From: Pseudomonadota bacterium | GTDB lineage: Bacteria; Pseudomonadota; Alphaproteobacteria; Reyranellales; Reyranellaceae | Assembly (NCBI GenBank): GCA_018240745.1 | Contig: JAFEFF010000196.1 | Location: 1 to 64,000 of the forward strand | Reading direction: 5' to 3' | DNA length: 64,000 bases | Shown here: positions 25,123 through 33,115 of the stretch, one piece after another | How positions within the stretch are numbered: position 1 is the stretch's first letter | How the letters are laid out: each line of letters opens with the position of its first letter | Made by a program: the position numbers and the translations under genes | Notes under the pieces: generated by a model | Databases searched by the model: none | Told to the model about the DNA's origin: nothing | The model's input: only the letters and a program-made list of their open reading frames with translations

Positions 25123-26271
25123 CTAACGCGCGACTTTGCGGAACACTTCGATGAAGCGTTCGACGTCCTGCTCGTCGTTGTAGACGTGCGGGCTGATGCG
25201 CAGGCGGCCGAGGCGAGGGGCGGCGTGCACGTTCTCTGCCGCGAGCCGCTTGGGCAGGTCGGCTGGCATGCCCTTGGGGAAGCTGACGCACAGGATATGC
25301 GGCGCGCGCACCTTGGGATCGAGCACGCCGACGCCGAGATTGCCGAGACCATCGGCCAGCTTGCTGGTCAGCATCGAGAGCCGCTCGACGATCGCGTCGT
25401 TGCCCCAGCCGGCCATCATCTCCATGCCGATCGCCGCCATCTCCATGCTGATGAAGTGGTCGCGCTCGCCCATGTCGTAGCGCCGCGCGTCGTCGCGATA
25501 GGAGGTGTCGCGGAAGTAGATCGTGTCCTCGGCGTTCACCGCCTTGCGCGCCGCCGCGGTCTGCTCGAGCGGCACGCCCTGCTGATGGCGCTTGGCGACG
25601 TACACGAAGGCGCGACCGTAGGGGCCGAGCACCCACTTGTAGGTCGGGAAGATCAGGAAATCGGGATCGAGCGTCTTCACGTCGATGCGCCGCACGCCGG
25701 CATCGTGCGTGGCATCGATCAGGAACGCGGCACCCTGCCTCTTGAGCGCCGCCTGGATGCGTGGCAGGTCGATCGCGCCCCCATCCGACCAGTGCACCGA
25801 GGAGATCGAGGCGAGCGCCACCGGGACTGCGCCGGCGCGCTCGATCGCCGACAGCACCGCCGAGGTCCAGTCGCCATCGGTCGGCTGCTTCACCGTGTCG
25901 ACGACGAAGCCGCCGGCTTGCGCCCGGGCATGCCATTCCAGCACCGGCGAGGTGTGGTCGTTCTCCAGCACGATCACCCGCGTGGCGCGCGGGATCTGCA
26001 GCACCTTGCCCGCGGTCGAGACGCCGTAGCCGACCGAAGAGACCAGCGCCACGTCGTCCGGCTCGGCGCCGATCAGCGCCGCGGCGGCCTTGCGCGCCCG
26101 CTCGTACTGCTCGCGCTGGAAGCCGTCGGGCAGCTTCCACGGCTGGCCCTTGCGCCCGACCGCAGCGCGGCCCGCCTCCTGCGAGGCGAGCGGCAGCGGG
26201 CTCCAGGCCGCGGCATTCATGAAACAGACGTCGCGCGGCATGTCGAACAGGGCGCGTTGCGAGGGCAGCAT
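25123..26271 (-). CDS. PLP-dependent class V aminotransferase-fold enzyme
   Basis: A 382-residue fold-type I PLP enzyme of the class V (NifS/isopenicillin N epimerase) group. FMNAAAWSPLPLASQEAGRAA is the N-terminal substrate loop. SSVGYGVSTAGKVL binds phosphate. LIDATHDAGVRRIDV has the PLP Asp. FPTYKWVLGPYGRAFVYVAKR has the lysine that forms the aldimine. LGRLRISPHVYNDEQDVERF is the C-terminal domain. The reaction could be amino-acid racemisation, epimerisation or sulfur removal. It lies about 90 bp upstream of the SMP-30 gene on the same strand, with no gene between. Confidence 0.85.
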   Translation of the reverse strand: MLPSQRALFDMPRDVCFMNAAAWSPLPLASQEAGRAAVGRKGQPWKLPDGFQREQYERARKAAAALIGAEPDDVALVSSVGYGVSTAGKVLQIPRATRVIVLENDHTSPVLEWHARAQAGGFVVDTVKQPTDGDWTSAVLSAIERAGAVPVALASISSVHWSDGGAIDLPRIQAALKRQGAAFLIDATHDAGVRRIDVKTLDPDFLIFPTYKWVLGPYGRAFVYVAKRHQQGVPLEQTAAARKAVNAEDTIYFRDTSYRDDARRYDMGERDHFISMEMAAIGMEMMAGWGNDAIVERLSMLTSKLADGLGNLGVGVLDPKVRAPHILCVSFPKGMPADLPKRLAAENVHAAPRLGRLRISPHVYNDEQDVERFIEVFRKVAR

Positions 26272-26418
26272 GACAACTCCTTTGCTGGCGGAAGCTTATC
26301 AGCAACTTTTCCGCCGCGGCGCATGAGAAGCTCTCGTGCGGGCGATTACCTGCGGTGTAATTGAGAGCCCACATACAGCGGACCATCCTCGTCTCATCAC
26401 CTCTAGGAGGAGAGAAGG

Positions 26419-26661
26419 ATGAGCTACCAGTCCCGTGATCGCCTGCTCGGCGCCTCCGATCTTTACACCTCGCCAGCCGGCCGCCCCGGCTGGCGCCAGC
26501 GCCTGGCCTTCACTTTCGCTCTGTGGCGCCAGCGTCGCGAGACGCGCCGGGCCCTCATGCAGATGGATGCGCGCAGTCTGCGCGATGCCGGCATCTCGCC
26601 GGCGGCCGCTGCATACGAATCGGGCAAGCCATTCTGGGAGAAGATGGGCGACCTGCGCTGA
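26419..26661 (+). CDS. DUF1127 (YjiS-like) small protein
   Basis: An 80-residue basic protein. The C-terminal half, LWRQRRETRRALMQMDARSL followed by RDAGIS, is the DUF1127 signature: an arginine-rich helix and the conserved LxDxGIS end. Members are abundant in alphaproteobacteria and several are RNA-linked regulators of phosphate or carbon stress. It has the strongest ribosome site in the window, TAGGAGGAGAGAAGG, immediately before ATG 26419, which implies high expression. It stands alone between the aminotransferase and trehalose genes. Confidence 0.88.
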   Translation: MSYQSRDRLLGASDLYTSPAGRPGWRQRLAFTFALWRQRRETRRALMQMDARSLRDAGISPAAAAYESGKPFWEKMGDLR

Positions 26662-26780
26662 TTCCGACCGGCGGTAACGGTCCGGAAACGCAACCCCTGT
26701 GACATTCGCGCGTTAATCTCCCGCGCAAGCGGGACAAGCCCGTCGCGTCAGTGTACCAACGCGCAGGGGGGCCTCGCTGA

Positions 26781-27539
26781 ATGACACCGCCGGATCTGGA
26801 CCGGAAATCCGCGTTGTTTCTCGATCTGGACGGCACCCTGCTCGAGATCGCGGCGACGCCGGAGCTGGTCGTGGTCCCGCCGGCGCTGCCGGGCCTGCTG
26901 GCCCATCTCCATCAGCAACTCGACGGCGCGGTCGCCATCGTCAGCGGCCGGCCGCTGCATCAGATCGACAATCTGTTGGCGCCGTTCCATCCCGCGGCCG
27001 CAGGCGAGCACGGCGTGTCGCTGCGCTTCTGCGATGGTACGCTGCAAGAGCTGCCGGTTGGCATCGCGATCCCCGACGACTGGCGGGACACGCTCACCCG
27101 GGGTATCGAGGCGTGGCCGGGCGTGCGCATCGAAAACAAGCCGCACGGCCTCGCCGTGCACTATCGCTTGGCGCCTGAGCGCGAGGCCGAGGTCTGGGAG
27201 CTGGTACGCAGCGTGGTACCGGCCGATCATCCTTGGTTTCGCCTGATCCCGGCGCGCGAGGCGGTCGAACTCGGCCTGCGCGCCGCCTCCAAGGGCGACG
27301 CGGTCGAGCGGCTGATGGCGCATGCGCCGTTCCATGGCCGCCGGCCGATCTTCATCGGCGACGATTTCACCGACGAGGCCGGCATGAGCATGGCGCGCCG
27401 CTTCGGCGGTATGGGCCTGCGCGTCGCCGAGGCGTTCGGCGGCGATCCGGCCAATGTGCGCGCCTGGTTGACGCATGGCACGCAGCATCTCGACAGCCAG
27501 CCGCCGCCGCAGGCGGCGTCGCCCGGAGCGCCGGCGTGA
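26781..27539 (+). CDS. otsB: Trehalose-6-phosphate phosphatase
   Basis: A 252-residue HAD-type phosphatase that removes phosphate from trehalose-6-phosphate. The nucleophile motif is LFLDLDGTLLEIA (Asp at about residues 12-14), motif II is AIVSGRPLHQI and motif IV is FIGDDFTDEAGM. GEHGVSLRF and AVHYR are typical of OtsB caps. It is the first gene of a three-gene operon. The GTG of the GH15 gene overlaps its TGA by 4 bp. The order otsB-GH15-otsA shows trehalose synthesis coupled to a hydrolase. Confidence 0.93.
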   Translation: MTPPDLDRKSALFLDLDGTLLEIAATPELVVVPPALPGLLAHLHQQLDGAVAIVSGRPLHQIDNLLAPFHPAAAGEHGVSLRFCDGTLQELPVGIAIPDDWRDTLTRGIEAWPGVRIENKPHGLAVHYRLAPEREAEVWELVRSVVPADHPWFRLIPAREAVELGLRAASKGDAVERLMAHAPFHGRRPIFIGDDFTDEAGMSMARRFGGMGLRVAEAFGGDPANVRAWLTHGTQHLDSQPPPQAASPGAPA

Positions 27540-29338
27540 GCACGCTCGAGCTCGGCGTCATCGGCAACTGCGCGATCGCGAGCCTGGTCGATCGCCTCGG
27601 CCGTCATGTCTGGCACGGCTTTGGCCGGCTCGACGGCGATCCGATCTTCAATGCGCTGCTGGGCGGCACCGAGCCGGCCAGCGGTTTCATGGAAACAGAA
27701 GTCGCCGGCGCCAAGGAGGGCCGCCAGCGCTACCTGCCCAACACCGCGATCCTCGAGACGATCGTCGAGGGCGCCAGCGGCACCGTTCGCCTGGTCGATT
27801 TCGCGCCGCGCTTTCGCCGCTTCGGCCGCATGTTCCGGCCGCCCATGCTGGTGCGACGGATGGAACCGATCGCCGGCCGGCCACGCGTGACGATTCGATT
27901 GCGACCGACCTTCAACTACGGCTCCCTGAAGCCTGCGATCACCAGCGGCAGCAATCATGCGCGCTTCGTCGGCGACGCGGCGGCGGTCCGGCTCACCACC
28001 GACGGTTCGATCACGCACGTCCTGCACGAGACCGAGTTCACGCTCGATCGACCGATCACGATGTTCGTCGGCGCCGACGAGAGCCTGATGGAGAACCCCG
28101 ATTCGCTCAGCCGGACCTTCCTCGCAGAGACCGAGGACTACTGGCACACCTGGGTGCGCGACCTGAACATCCCGTTCGACTGGCAGGCTGCGGTGATTCG
28201 CGCCGCGATCACGCTCAAGCTCTGCAGCTTCGAGGATACGGGCGCGGTGCTGGCCGCACTGACCACGTCCGTGCCGGAAGCGGCCGGCACGCCGCGCACC
28301 TGGGACTACCGCTTCTCCTGGCTGCGCGATTCCTTCTTCACGGTGACGGCGCTCAATCGCCTGTCGGCGACCCGGACGATGGAAGGGTTCGTGCGGTTCA
28401 TCGTCGACATCGTCGAGGCCGGTTCCTCGCGCGGCGAGCCCGACCAGATCGCGCCTCTGTTTCCGATCGCCTCCGGAACGGCCACGGAAGAGAAGCTGAT
28501 CGATTCGCTGCCGGGTTATCGCGGTTACGGACCGGTGCGCATCGGCAATGCGGCCGTCATCCAGCGCCAGAACGATACCTACGGCTCGATGGTGATGACG
28601 GCGGCCCAGATGTTCTGGGACGAGCGCCTGCCGCGGCATGGCGACATCGAGCTTTACCGCCAGCTGTGCGTGGTCGGGAACGAGGCCCACAAGGTGGCGT
28701 TGACCCCAGATGCGGGCCTTTGGGAATACCGCGAGCGCGAGGAGGTGCATACCTTCTCGGCCGCCATGTGCTGGGCCGCGCAGCACAGGCTCGGCATGAT
28801 CGCGCGGCGTGTCGGTGTCGATTCGGAAGCGCGCGAATGGCTGGCGCGTGCCGGCGTGCTGCGTCAGGAGATCCTCAAACGGGCGGCGATGCCCGACGGT
28901 GGCTGGCTCTCGGGCGTGCTCGACCGCGAGATGGCCGACGCCTCGAGCCTGGTGCTGCCGGAGGTCGGCCTGCTGCCGTCGGACGATCCGCGCTTCCACG
29001 CGACGCTCGACGTGATCGGCAAGCGGCTGATGAAGAACGGCTTCCTGATGCGTTATGTCGAGGCCGACGACTTCGGCAAGCCGTCGAATGCTTTCCTGCT
29101 GTGTACGTTCTGGTACATTGACGCGCTGGCGAGCGTCGGTCGGCGTTCAGAAGCACTCGAACTGTTCAACAACGTGCTCGGGCGGCGCAACCATGTCGGG
29201 TTGCTTTCCGAGGACATCGATCCCAAGACCGGTGAACTGTGGGGCAACTTCCCGCAGACCTACAGCCAGGTCGGCCTGATCCTGTCCGCGATGCGCCTGT
29301 CCCGCAGCTGGGAGGAAGGCCTATGGCACGCCTCGTGA
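27536..29338 (+). CDS. Glycoside hydrolase family 15 protein (trehalase/glucoamylase-like)
   Basis: A 600-residue GH15 enzyme. The N-terminal beta-sandwich starts LELGVIGNCAIASLVD and contains GRHVWHGFGRLDGDPIF. The (alpha/alpha)6 catalytic barrel carries RTWDYRFSWLRDSFFTV, GYRGYGPVRIGNAA and LWEYREREEVHTFSAAMCW with candidate catalytic Glu residues, and ends FPQTYSQVGLILSAMRLSR. Intracellular GH15 proteins of this layout include trehalases. Its place between otsB and otsA makes trehalose or a related alpha-glucan the likely substrate. GTG 27536 overlaps otsB, and the end overlaps otsA by 16 bp, so all three are coupled. Confidence 0.9.
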   Translation: MSTLELGVIGNCAIASLVDRLGRHVWHGFGRLDGDPIFNALLGGTEPASGFMETEVAGAKEGRQRYLPNTAILETIVEGASGTVRLVDFAPRFRRFGRMFRPPMLVRRMEPIAGRPRVTIRLRPTFNYGSLKPAITSGSNHARFVGDAAAVRLTTDGSITHVLHETEFTLDRPITMFVGADESLMENPDSLSRTFLAETEDYWHTWVRDLNIPFDWQAAVIRAAITLKLCSFEDTGAVLAALTTSVPEAAGTPRTWDYRFSWLRDSFFTVTALNRLSATRTMEGFVRFIVDIVEAGSSRGEPDQIAPLFPIASGTATEEKLIDSLPGYRGYGPVRIGNAAVIQRQNDTYGSMVMTAAQMFWDERLPRHGDIELYRQLCVVGNEAHKVALTPDAGLWEYREREEVHTFSAAMCWAAQHRLGMIARRVGVDSEAREWLARAGVLRQEILKRAAMPDGGWLSGVLDREMADASSLVLPEVGLLPSDDPRFHATLDVIGKRLMKNGFLMRYVEADDFGKPSNAFLLCTFWYIDALASVGRRSEALELFNNVLGRRNHVGLLSEDIDPKTGELWGNFPQTYSQVGLILSAMRLSRSWEEGLWHAS

Positions 29339-30717
29339 TCGTCTCCAATCGCGTGCCGATTCCCAAGGCGCGCGGGGCATCGGCGGGCGGCCTCGCGGTT
29401 GCGCTGCGCGACCTGCTGACGCCGGGCACGATGTGGTTCGGCTGGAGCGGCCGGCTCTCTTCGGAGCCCGCGGTCGAGCCGGCGATCGTCGAGGCGCGGG
29501 GCGTCACCTACGCCACGATCGACCTGACCTCGGAAGCCTATCGCGGCTTCTATGTCGGCTTCTCCAATGGCGCGCTGTGGCCCTTGCTGCATTTCCGGCT
29601 CGGCCTGATGCACTTCCGGCGCGAGGACTACGATTGCTATCTTTCGGTGAATCGCAGCTTTGCCGAATCGCTCGCTACCGTTCTGCAGCCCGACGACACG
29701 CTGTGGGCGCACGACTATCATATGATCCCGCTCGGCCGCATGCTGCGTGAGCAGGGGTTCCACGGGCCGCTCGGCTTCTTCCTGCACATTCCGTTCGCGC
29801 CGCCCTCGATGATGGAGGCGCTGCCGGTCGCGCGCGAGTTGATTGCCGATCTTTGCGCCTTCGACCTGGTCGGTTTTCAGACCGAGGAGCATGCGCGCGA
29901 TTTCCGCGACTGCGCCCAGCGCATGCTCGGTGCCACGGTGCAGGGCGAATGGGTTCGCCTGAACGGCCGCTCGATGCGCGCCTTCGCCGATCCGATCGGC
30001 ATCGACGCCGAGTCGTTCCGCCAGGATGCGGTGCGTGCGGTCAACGACAAGTTGGTCCAGCGGGTCGCCGGCAGCCTGGCCGGACGCGCCCTGGCGATCG
30101 GCGTCGACCGCATGGACTACTCCAAGGGCCTGCCGCAGCGCTTCGAGGCGCTGGCGCGGCTCCTGGAGAAGCATCCCGAGCATCGCCGGCGCGTGCACTT
30201 CCTGCAGATCTGCCCGCGCTCGCGCGAGGAGGTCGACGAGTACCGCAAGCTGCGGGCCGAGCTCGACCGCCTGACCGGCCGTGTCAACGGCCGCTTCTCG
30301 GAGTTCGACTGGACGCCGCTGCGCTACTCGACGCGCGCCGCGCCGCGCACGACCCTGGCGGGCCTCTATCGCATCGGCCGCATCGGCGTGGTGACGCCGT
30401 TGCGCGACGGCATGAACCTGGTCGCCAAGGAATTCATCGCCGCGCAGGACGAGGGCGATCCGGGCGTGCTGATCCTGTCGAAGTTCGCGGGCGCGGCGCA
30501 CGAGCTCACCGAGGCGCTGATCGTCAATCCGTTCGATCCCGACGCGATCGCCGACGCCATGCACCTCGCCCTGACCATGCCGGCGCCCGATCGCAAGGAC
30601 CGGCACAGCGCGTTGGTCGAGAAGGTGTTCCGCACCACCGCGCACGCCTACTGCCAGCGCTTCATCGAGGCGCTGAGCCAGGTCAAGGCAAGCTCGGTGC
30701 CCCGCGCGGCGGCTTAG
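29323..30717 (+). CDS. otsA: Trehalose-6-phosphate synthase
   Basis: A 464-residue GT20 glycosyltransferase that joins UDP-glucose and glucose-6-phosphate. The family marks are LVIVSNRVP at the start, SAGGLAVAL, the substrate loop [48 protein letters not shown] (phosphate binding) and [17 protein letters not shown] near the C terminus. GGAGGAAGG precedes ATG 29323 inside the end of the GH15 gene. It is the last gene of the trehalose operon. No typical terminator follows, only a weak GC-rich inverted repeat around 30747-30775. Confidence 0.95.
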   Translation: MARLVIVSNRVPIPKARGASAGGLAVALRDLLTPGTMWFGWSGRLSSEPAVEPAIVEARGVTYATIDLTSEAYRGFYVGFSNGALWPLLHFRLGLMHFRREDYDCYLSVNRSFAESLATVLQPDDTLWAHDYHMIPLGRMLREQGFHGPLGFFLHIPFAPPSMMEALPVARELIADLCAFDLVGFQTEEHARDFRDCAQRMLGATVQGEWVRLNGRSMRAFADPIGIDAESFRQDAVRAVNDKLVQRVAGSLAGRALAIGVDRMDYSKGLPQRFEALARLLEKHPEHRRRVHFLQICPRSREEVDEYRKLRAELDRLTGRVNGRFSEFDWTPLRYSTRAAPRTTLAGLYRIGRIGVVTPLRDGMNLVAKEFIAAQDEGDPGVLILSKFAGAAHELTEALIVNPFDPDAIADAMHLALTMPAPDRKDRHSALVEKVFRTTAHAYCQRFIEALSQVKASSVPRAAA

Positions 30718-30775
30718 TCGACGTTCGCGAAGGCTGCCGGATAAGCGACGCGGCCGCCTGTTCTTTGCGGCCGGA

Positions 30776-31387
30776 TCACCACATCGTCTTGGCGGCGCGG
30801 CCGGGCCATTCGCGGTCGTAGGTGGCGCCGCCGACACGGTTGTCGCTGAGCGTCGCGAGGATCTCGCCGGCGCTCGGCAGCCTGTGCGGATCGACGTGGC
30901 GTTCGGGATTCCACAGCTCCGACCGCACCAGCGCGCGGGCACACTGGAAGTAGACGGTGTCGACGATGATTACCGTCACCGAGCGCGGTGCCTTGTCCTC
31001 GACGGCAAAGGACTCGAGCAGGCCGGGATCGACGCTGAGATGGGCGTGACCGTTGACCCTGAGCGTGTTGCCGGCGCCGGGGATCAGGAACAGAAGGCCG
31101 ACCCGCGGATCGCGCACGATGTTGCGCAGCGAGTCGACGCGGTTGTTGCCGCGCCGGTCGGGCAGCATCAGCGTCTTGTCGTCATGGATGCGCACGAAGC
31201 CGGGCTTGTCGCCGCGCGGCGAGCAGTCGAGGCCCTCCGGCCCCGATGTCGCCAGCGCCATGAACGGCGAGGCCTCGATGTACGCCCGATAATGGGGCGT
31301 CAGCCGGTCGACTTCCTTGACGGTCGAAGCCTCGCTCGGGACGCCGTACAGCGCTTCCAGTTCGGCGACGGTGGTGATCCTGGACAT
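30776..31387 (-). CDS. Pyridoxamine 5'-phosphate oxidase-like flavin protein
   Basis: A 203-residue split-barrel flavoprotein of the MSMEG_1061 type. It has MALATSGPEGLDCSPRGDKPGF, LMLPDRRGNNRVDSLRNIVR and GLLFLIPGAGNTLRVNG, which form the FMN site of this subgroup, and a C-terminal extension with AREL-like VRSELWNPERHVD. Members are usually oxidoreductases of unknown substrate and are not the classical PdxH. The start at 31387 follows GAGGAAA. It lies 10 bp from the VapC-like gene on the same strand and may be read through from the toxin-antitoxin promoter. Confidence 0.83.
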   Translation of the reverse strand: MSRITTVAELEALYGVPSEASTVKEVDRLTPHYRAYIEASPFMALATSGPEGLDCSPRGDKPGFVRIHDDKTLMLPDRRGNNRVDSLRNIVRDPRVGLLFLIPGAGNTLRVNGHAHLSVDPGLLESFAVEDKAPRSVTVIIVDTVYFQCARALVRSELWNPERHVDPHRLPSAGEILATLSDNRVGGATYDREWPGRAAKTMW

Positions 31388-31397
31388 GGGCTTTCCT

Positions 31398-31787
31398 CTA
31401 CCACAAACGCTCGACGCCATAGGCGTCGAATGCGCGCTCGTTCGACACGAGCGTCAAACCCTCCGCCAGCGTCTGCGCGATCAACATCCGGTCGAACGGA
31501 TCGCGATGTCGACCGCCGAGGTCGCCGGCGCCTTGAGCATGCGCCACCGAGATCGGCAGCTCGGCAAAGCCTTCCGCGGCGATCGCCGCCGCGACGTCGT
31601 GAGCAACAACCGCGGCGTCCGCGAGCTTGCCGATCCGGAACTTGGTCGTGATCTCCCAAGCTGACGCTGCGCTCACGAAAATCTCATCTGTCTCGTCCGC
31701 CGCGAGGGCATGGCGCGCCTGCCTCGAGAGCTTGGAATCGCCGAAAACCCACCAGAGAAAGGCATGCGTGTCGAGCAGAAGCCGCAC
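31398..31787 (-). CDS. vapC: PIN-domain toxin, VapC-like
   Basis: A 129-residue PIN ribonuclease. LLLDTHAFLWW holds the first acidic residue (Asp6), AASAWEITTKFRIGKL the conserved Glu, and RDPFDRMLIAQTLAEGLTLV the next acidic pair. The DPFDRMLIAQ form is typical of PIN toxins paired with Phd-type antitoxins. It starts 4 bp after the antitoxin gene and would be coexpressed. The target would be tRNA or rRNA by analogy with VapC. Confidence 0.9.
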   Translation of the reverse strand: MRLLLDTHAFLWWVFGDSKLSRQARHALAADETDEIFVSAASAWEITTKFRIGKLADAAVVAHDVAAAIAAEGFAELPISVAHAQGAGDLGGRHRDPFDRMLIAQTLAEGLTLVSNERAFDAYGVERLW

Positions 31788-31791
31788 TCTC

Positions 31792-32019
31792 TCACTCCCA
31801 GCGCTTCAACTCGCTCTCAGGCAAAGGCTCGAAGAATTCGCGTCCGACCGATCCTTTCCCTTTCAGCCTTCCGAATTGGCGTTTGGGCTTGGGGTTGACC
31901 GGCACGATCCGGGCGACCGGATCCTTGCCGCGTGCCAGCACAATGTCCTCGCCGGCCTCGGCGCGGGCGACGAGCCTGGACAGGTTCGTCTTGGCAGCGT
32001 GGATAGTAAAGGTGGGCAT
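31792..32019 (-). CDS. Phd/YefM-family antitoxin
   Basis: A 75-residue antitoxin. The N-terminal MPTFTIHAAKTNLSRLVARAEAGEDIVLARG is the Phd/YefM DNA-binding fold, followed by DPVARIVPV. The C-terminal GREFFEPLPESELKRWE is the acidic, flexible toxin-wrapping part. It precedes the PIN toxin by 4 bp, the usual order. A perfect palindrome lies 9 bp upstream of the ATG and probably serves as its own operator. No Shine-Dalgarno is visible, so the message may be leaderless. Confidence 0.92.
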   Translation of the reverse strand: MPTFTIHAAKTNLSRLVARAEAGEDIVLARGKDPVARIVPVNPKPKRQFGRLKGKGSVGREFFEPLPESELKRWE

Positions 32020-32025
32020 GTCGCC

Positions 32026-32053
32026 AATTTAGCTAAGGGCTTAGCTAATTCAA
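32026..32053 (-). promoter_or_regulatory. Palindromic operator and promoter of the toxin-antitoxin module
   Basis: TTAGCTAAG (32029-32037) and CTTAGCTAA (32040-32048) form a perfect 9-bp inverted repeat with a 2-bp centre. Read on the minus strand, TTGAAT (32053-32048), a 16-bp spacer and TAAATT (32031-32026) make a plausible promoter that the palindrome covers almost wholly. A transcript start about 7 bp downstream would fall on the antitoxin ATG at 32019. This suits autorepression by the Phd-type protein. Confidence 0.7.
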
Positions 32054-32760
32054 GCGTCGCCCATGATCCGGGTCAACAAGGCCATCAGCACATCGGGGCA
32101 GGTGACGTGCGGGTTATGGCTTGCATCGATCTCGTGATAGGTCCAGCCGGCCTCGCTGCGGGCCCGCTCGGCGAACTGACGGAACACGTCGCCGGGCGCG
32201 TTCTTCTTCGCGTAGACGTAGTGGCGCGGCGGTGTGGTGCTGTGCGTGAGCTGGAGCTTCTGCTCGAAGGTCTTGATCGGCTGCGGCCGGCGGCGCGGGG
32301 TGGTCCAGGCGAGGTCTTCGGGGGAGGTATCGGCCGGCGGCTTGATCGGCGGGATCTTCCAGCCGTCGCCGGTCTTGGTTGCGCCGTCCCGCATCGCCGC
32401 CTCGGTCTGCGGCCCCACCAGATCGAACAGGCTCTGGCCGTTCCTGGGTGCGAAGGCGTCGAGATAGATCACTCGGGCGATCCGGTCGGCTGCCTGGTCG
32501 GCCACGCCGGTCGCCACCATCCCGCCATAGGAATGGCCGATCAATGTCACGTCGCGCAGGCCCTCGAATTCCAGCACCGACAAGACGTCGTTGATGTGCG
32601 TCGTGAGGTCGATGTCCGGCCGCGCCAGATGGGCGCGCTCGCCCAGGCCGGTGTAAGTTGGCGAAAAGAACTCATGTCCTGCGGCCCGGAAGAGGGGCCG
32701 CATCTTCTTCCAGCCCCAGGCCGCCGACCACGCGCCATGCGCCAAAACGACAGATGCCAT
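32050..32760 (-). CDS. Alpha/beta-fold esterase (EstC/methyl-esterase-like)
   Basis: A 236-residue alpha/beta hydrolase. VVLAHGAWSAAWGWKKMRP carries the oxyanion HG, LIGHSYGGMVATGVAD has the nucleophile Ser in GHSYGG (about residue 96), an Asp follows in YLDAFAPRNGQ, and the His is in IDASHNPHVT near the C terminus. The lid with FFSPTYTGLGERAHLARPDIDL is typical of the plant-methylesterase and EstC group. Small carboxylic esters are likely substrates. It is divergent from feoA with 55 bp between starts. The 3' end abuts the antitoxin operator. Confidence 0.85.
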   Translation of the reverse strand: MASVVLAHGAWSAAWGWKKMRPLFRAAGHEFFSPTYTGLGERAHLARPDIDLTTHINDVLSVLEFEGLRDVTLIGHSYGGMVATGVADQAADRIARVIYLDAFAPRNGQSLFDLVGPQTEAAMRDGATKTGDGWKIPPIKPPADTSPEDLAWTTPRRRPQPIKTFEQKLQLTHSTTPPRHYVYAKKNAPGDVFRQFAERARSEAGWTYHEIDASHNPHVTCPDVLMALLTRIMGDA

Positions 32761-32815
32761 GTGCCTTCCCCTGCTGGCGGGATCACTTGACGGGTGCTAT
32801 TAGGAAGCACTCGCA

Positions 32816-33115
32816 ATGACCCTCGTTTCCACCCTCGACCGAGCCACCATAGCACTGGGCGACGCCCGCGTCGGCTTTCGCGGCCGCATCGCCGCGCTCG
32901 ACATGACGCGCGCGCCGGCGGCCGGCCTGCCGCCATCGGAACTCGAACGCCGGCTGCTCGAGCTGGGCTTCGTCGAGGGCGCCGCGGTCGAGCTGCTGCA
33001 CCAGGGCCTGTTCGGCGGCGACCCGATCGCCGTACGCGTCGCCGCCACGACCATCGCCTTGCGCCGCCGCGAGGCCATGGCGGTGGTGGTTTCACAACAA
33101 GACCCGCAGCCGTGA
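32816..33115 (+). CDS. feoA: FeoA-family ferrous iron transport protein
   Basis: A 99-residue SH3-like protein that assists FeoB. The family core is ERRLLELGFVEGAAVELLHQGLFGGDPIAVRVAATTIALRR, with the LGFVxG turn and the closing beta strands. The N-terminal 30 residues form an extra arm. AGGAAG precedes the ATG. The GTG of feoB overlaps its TGA by 4 bp. FeoC is not seen. The 55-bp divergent gap holds a TTGACG hexamer at 32787-32792 and a small inverted repeat GTGCT/AGCAC but no clear Fur box. Confidence 0.88.
   Translation: MTLVSTLDRATIALGDARVGFRGRIAALDMTRAPAAGLPPSELERRLLELGFVEGAAVELLHQGLFGGDPIAVRVAATTIALRRREAMAVVVSQQDPQP

Noticed and set aside
32787..32815. Fur box before feoA
   Set aside because: A TTGACG hexamer and a 5-bp inverted repeat are present, but no 19-bp GATAAT-type or Irr-type box is recognisable in the 55-bp gap.
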